Assembly (NCBI GenBank): GCA_964650385.1
Contig: CAZYTP010000013.1
Span: forward strand, 1-44,171
DNA length: 44,171 bases
Source of the DNA: JAUSPI01 sp964650385
GTDB taxonomy: Bacteria; Desulfobacterota; Syntrophia; Syntrophales; JADFWA01
Direction: 5' to 3'
Shown: one piece after another, positions 41,955-44,171 of the stretch
Layout: every line of letters begins with the position of its first letter
Position numbering within the stretch: the first letter of the stretch is position 1
Made by a program: the position numbers and the translations under genes
Notes under the pieces: model-generated
What the model was told of the DNA's origin: nothing
The model's input: only the letters and a program-made list of their open reading frames with translations
Databases searched by the model: none

Positions 41955-41983
41955 CGTCATTGCGAGCAAAGCGAAGCAATCTC
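41955..41983. repeat. REP-like half-element
   Basis: CGTCATTGCGAGCAAAGCGA, followed by AGCAATCTC, is a common bacterial intergenic repeat type, here without its mirrored half. It is related in style to the inner arms of the repeat at 35315-35378 (TGTCATTTCGA). Significance is low. Confidence 0.55.
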
Positions 41984-42020
41984 AAAACTTTCAAACTTCA
42001 CCGGGGATAGCTCACACTGA

Positions 42021-42434
42021 TTACCTTTTTAAAAGCATCCGTTCCCCCAACCTCATCGGGACCACGACAGCAAGTACACACAGAATCAGTACAATGGAAA
42101 ATGAACCTATGAGCCAGATCCACTGAATTGTCGTAAGGACGTTTCCACTCACATCAGCCATAAAAACACTATAAACAGGTCCTGCCTCAAGTAGAATTAT
42201 TCCCCCTATGAAACCAGCGCTCAGTATCATAAAGACCAGCCCCCCGAAACTTGTAACAGACTGAGCCGGGTTTTCTGACTGAAAATCCGGATAAATCGCA
42301 CCAAGCCCAACTCCCATAGAAACTATCCCAGGCACCATACAGAAGGTGGTAATAACAGAAAGCACCATCATAAATGGAGTTACCTGTAAAAGTGTATTTG
42401 TTGCAACAATGCCCCGTTCGGTATGCAATTTCAT
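42021..42434 (-). pseudogene. C-terminal remnant of an ABC-2-type permease
   Basis: This 137-codon frame has three or four hydrophobic segments. The central GVGLGAIYPDFQSENPAQSV, followed by TSFGGLVFMIL, is a strong signature of large ABC-type exporter permeases (usually over 500 residues). The N-terminal two-thirds are missing. The ATG overlaps the cupin stop as ATGA, so it could still be translated as a coupled fragment. No ATPase gene is nearby. I regard it as a decayed gene. Confidence 0.6.
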
Positions 42435-42811
42435 CCGACACAAGAAAAAAGAGAACACCTGACGACATCCGGGCTGGAAATATCGTAGAACACCATCAGG
42501 TATATATCGTCGTGAGATAAATTTTTTATGGCGTGCTCACAACTCGGCGGTATTTCAAATAATGCCGGCGCTTCCCTTTCTGTTAAAAATTGATTCACCG
42601 TGTCATCACCAACCCTTCGCCAGACAAGACTTGCCAATCCCCCGCAAATTAGGAGCCATTCAGTTGCATCCGGATGATGGTGATTCCCCCGGATTGCACC
42701 GGGTTTTGTAGAAACAACATGTAGGCCCTCTGAAAACTTACCCGGAATATCGGCAATCTTGAGCGGATTTAATGTCCACCCTCTCCCATCCTGAAAAATA
42801 CCATGCTTCAA
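42431..42811 (-). CDS. Cupin-domain protein
   Basis: This 126-residue small beta-barrel has the metal-binding cupin motif RGNHHHPDATEW (H44, H45, H46, E51) and a second motif near H93. It resembles the sugar-nucleotide-isomerase-like or dioxygenase-like single-domain cupins; the substrate is unknown. Its stop overlaps the start of the permease remnant. It diverges from ybaK across about 110 bases. Confidence 0.75.
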   Translation of the reverse strand: MKHGIFQDGRGWTLNPLKIADIPGKFSEGLHVVSTKPGAIRGNHHHPDATEWLLICGGLASLVWRRVGDDTVNQFLTEREAPALFEIPPSCEHAIKNLSHDDIYLMVFYDISSPDVVRCSLFSCVG

Positions 42812-42920
42812 TTCTAACTGTTTGACATACGGTATAGAAACAGCTCCTCAAACTTTACTTTTAGACGTATTTATAATACCATCTTTCCACAAATTATACA
42901 CTGAAAAGGCTTTCGAAAAG

Positions 42921-43394
42921 ATGAAGATCCCATCAACTCCCCCCTTGCGCATCTTTAAAGGAAATCATGTCGATTTCACTATATACCAGTACAAATATCA
43001 GGAAAAAGGTGGGACCGAGGTCGCATCCAGAGAACTGGGCATCAATGAGCACATTATAATCAAGACGCTCGTCATGGAAGATGAACAAAAGACTCCATTT
43101 ATCATCCTGATGCATGGTGATAAGCAGGTATCCACAAAGGAAATGGCCAGATTCCTTGGAGTAAAATCTGTAAACCCATGCGATGCCAAAGTTGCGCAAA
43201 AGCATACAGGCTACGTAGTTGGAGGAACTTCTCCATTCGGAACAAAAAAAACCCTCCCCATCTACATTGAAAAATCAATCTTCGATCTTCCCAACATCCT
43301 CATAAATGCAGGGAAAAGGGGATTACTGGTCGAAACAAACCCGGGAGATCTGACAAAAATACTCAAGCCGATAGCCGTTAGTGTTGCAAGATAA
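42921..43394 (+). CDS. ybaK: YbaK/EbsC-type Cys-tRNA(Pro) deacylase
   Basis: This 157-residue editing protein removes Cys mischarged on tRNA(Pro) by ProRS. It has the YbaK-domain features: LGINEHIIIKTLV with the family's central Lys, a MHGDKQVS strand-turn and VGGTSPFGTKK, the Gly-rich active-site loop. I take the ATG at 42921 because it gives the normal family length. The upstream extension to 42822 lacks homology, although GAAAAG before 42921 is only a modest Shine-Dalgarno. Confidence 0.88.
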   Translation: MKIPSTPPLRIFKGNHVDFTIYQYKYQEKGGTEVASRELGINEHIIIKTLVMEDEQKTPFIILMHGDKQVSTKEMARFLGVKSVNPCDAKVAQKHTGYVVGGTSPFGTKKTLPIYIEKSIFDLPNILINAGKRGLLVETNPGDLTKILKPIAVSVAR

Positions 43395-43427
43395 GAGTAA
43401 AAGTGCTATTTTTTCGGAGGAGGAGTG

Positions 43428-44135
43428 ATGAGGTTTCTTCTTACGAATGATGACGGAATATATGCCAGGGGATTGACCGCCCTATACGAGGAGCTGTCAA
43501 AGGAGGCGGAATGTTTGATAGTGGCCCCGGAGGTGGAGCAGAGCGCTGTTGGTCATGCCATCACCATTTCACGCCCACTTATGGTCAGACGCGCCAAAAA
43601 GAACGGGGGTTTTCTCGGTTATGCCGTAGCCGGCACCCCTGCTGACTGCGTAAAGATAGGGATACGAGAACTGGCAGAAAAGCCATTAGATCTGGTAGTC
43701 TCCGGAATAAATATTGGTGCCAACGTGGGAATAAATGTAATCTATTCCGGGACGGTATCCGCAGCCACGGAAGGGTCTATCCTGGGAGTTCCTTCCCTGG
43801 CAATCTCACTGGACACCCATGACAGGGATGCCGACTTTTCCTTTGCCGCTCAATTTGCCAGAAAAATGGCCGTCTTCATGCTGAAACACAATCCTAACAA
43901 GAACATCCCCCTTAACGTAAATATACCAGCAATCCCCGAAGAAGAGATTAAGGGCGTTGTCGTTGCGAAACAAGGCAAGGCCCGCCTGGTGGAATCTTAT
44001 GAAAGGAGAGTAGACCCGAGAGATAATATATATTACTGGCTGGCAGGGGAAACACGGATCTCCGAAACGGAAGATGCGGACTCAGATGCATGTGTTCTGA
44101 ATAGGGGAATGATATCCATAACCTATAAGGATTGA
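43428..44135 (+). CDS. surE: 5'-nucleotidase SurE
   Basis: This 235-residue protein is the SurE survival-type 5'/3'-nucleotidase, a metal-dependent phosphatase. It has LLTNDDGIYARG (D8, D9), PEVEQSAVGHAITI (S39 region), VAGTPADC, SGINIGANVG and SGTVSAATEG. The C-terminus stops at ISITYKD, roughly 15-20 residues short of typical SurE, and the stop codon lies inside an imperfect hairpin repeat. GGAGGAGG lies before the ATG at 43428; the GTG at 43425 is one codon earlier. Confidence 0.92.
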   Translation: MRFLLTNDDGIYARGLTALYEELSKEAECLIVAPEVEQSAVGHAITISRPLMVRRAKKNGGFLGYAVAGTPADCVKIGIRELAEKPLDLVVSGINIGANVGINVIYSGTVSAATEGSILGVPSLAISLDTHDRDADFSFAAQFARKMAVFMLKHNPNKNIPLNVNIPAIPEEEIKGVVVAKQGKARLVESYERRVDPRDNIYYWLAGETRISETEDADSDACVLNRGMISITYKD

Positions 44136-44163
44136 GTCGATCCGCGAAGCGGTCGAACTCAAT
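44131..44163. repeat. Hairpin overlapping the surE stop
   Basis: ATTGAGT (44131-44137) pairs with ACTCAAT (44157-44163), with inner CGA/TCG and CCGC/GCGG pairs around a GAA loop. It contains the surE TGA. It may be a terminator, a repeat, or the end of an inserted element; the window ends 8 bases later. Confidence 0.5.
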
Positions 44164-44171
44164 CCATTGTT

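Noticed and set aside
1..44171. CRISPR array, tRNA or rRNA genes
   Set aside because: No regularly spaced repeats and no recognisable tRNA or rRNA sequence were seen on reading both strands.

Overview
The window looks like a chromosomal segment of an anaerobic Gram-negative bacterium, most likely a deltaproteobacterial (Desulfobacterota-type) lineage, possibly from a metagenome. The reasons are a desulfoferrodoxin, a flavodiiron protein and a high-molecular-weight rubredoxin in one cluster, an octaheme cytochrome c, a two-gene SufCB system, an OmpA-type outer membrane protein, a near-consensus sigma-54 site, and two genes whose reading frames make sense only if an in-frame TGA is read as selenocysteine. 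Taxonomy is inference; no rRNA or tRNA gene was recognised.

Region 1 (1-9300) is mostly housekeeping: the tail of an MFS transporter, a PaaI-type thioesterase, a DRG/Obg-like TGS GTPase, a zinc-ribbon protein, two lytic transglycosylases (one behind a sigma-54-like promoter), the overlapping uvrB-uvrC pair, and a hicBA toxin-antitoxin pair.

Region 2 (about 9400-21700) is an accessory, repeat-rich island. It holds a DUF2130 coiled-coil protein with a nuclease-like core, two DUF4143-type AAA ATPases, and a 1507-residue protein with an N-terminal PD-(D/E)xK nuclease-like domain, a STAND/NACHT-type P-loop ATPase and a long helical C-terminal part. That layout resembles Avs-type antiphage proteins. 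A SAM methyltransferase, a Ysc84 lipoprotein and an nrfD remnant follow. Between these genes lie GC-rich hairpin repeats and a three-copy element that looks like a small structured RNA ending in an intrinsic terminator; one copy has its own strong promoter.

Region 3 (21700-25000) carries an FmdE-like protein, an OmpA-like porin with a calcium-binding-type linker, and a membrane-anchored alpha/beta hydrolase.

Region 4 (25400-37100) is the functional centre. It is a tightly spaced plus-strand series for oxygen, nitric oxide and sulfur redox chemistry: flavin reductase-rubredoxin fusion, HAO-like octaheme cytochrome, flavodiiron protein, superoxide reductase, ferritin-like protein, two YeeE/YedE sulfur transporter halves, SufC, SufB, a heavy-metal-domain protein, an AhpF/TrxR-like reductase, a glutaredoxin-like protein disulfide oxidoreductase, a rubrerythrin-like protein, and an exported thioredoxin plus exported peroxiredoxin. 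The first YeeE half and the disulfide oxidoreductase both have TGA exactly at the conserved redox Cys. Each TGA is followed by continued family homology and a short stem-loop at SECIS distance. A reasonable reading is that electrons enter through rubredoxin or the reductase and flow to flavodiiron, SOR, peroxiredoxin and ferritin-like proteins, while YeeE and SufCB handle sulfur import and Fe-S repair.

Region 5 (37100-44171) returns to mixed genes: DUF2400, an unknown membrane protein, GAPDH, a YtpB/DUF2600-like terpene synthase homologue, a DUF4412-like secreted protein, an ABC permease remnant coupled to a cupin gene, YbaK and SurE. SurE ends inside a hairpin repeat.
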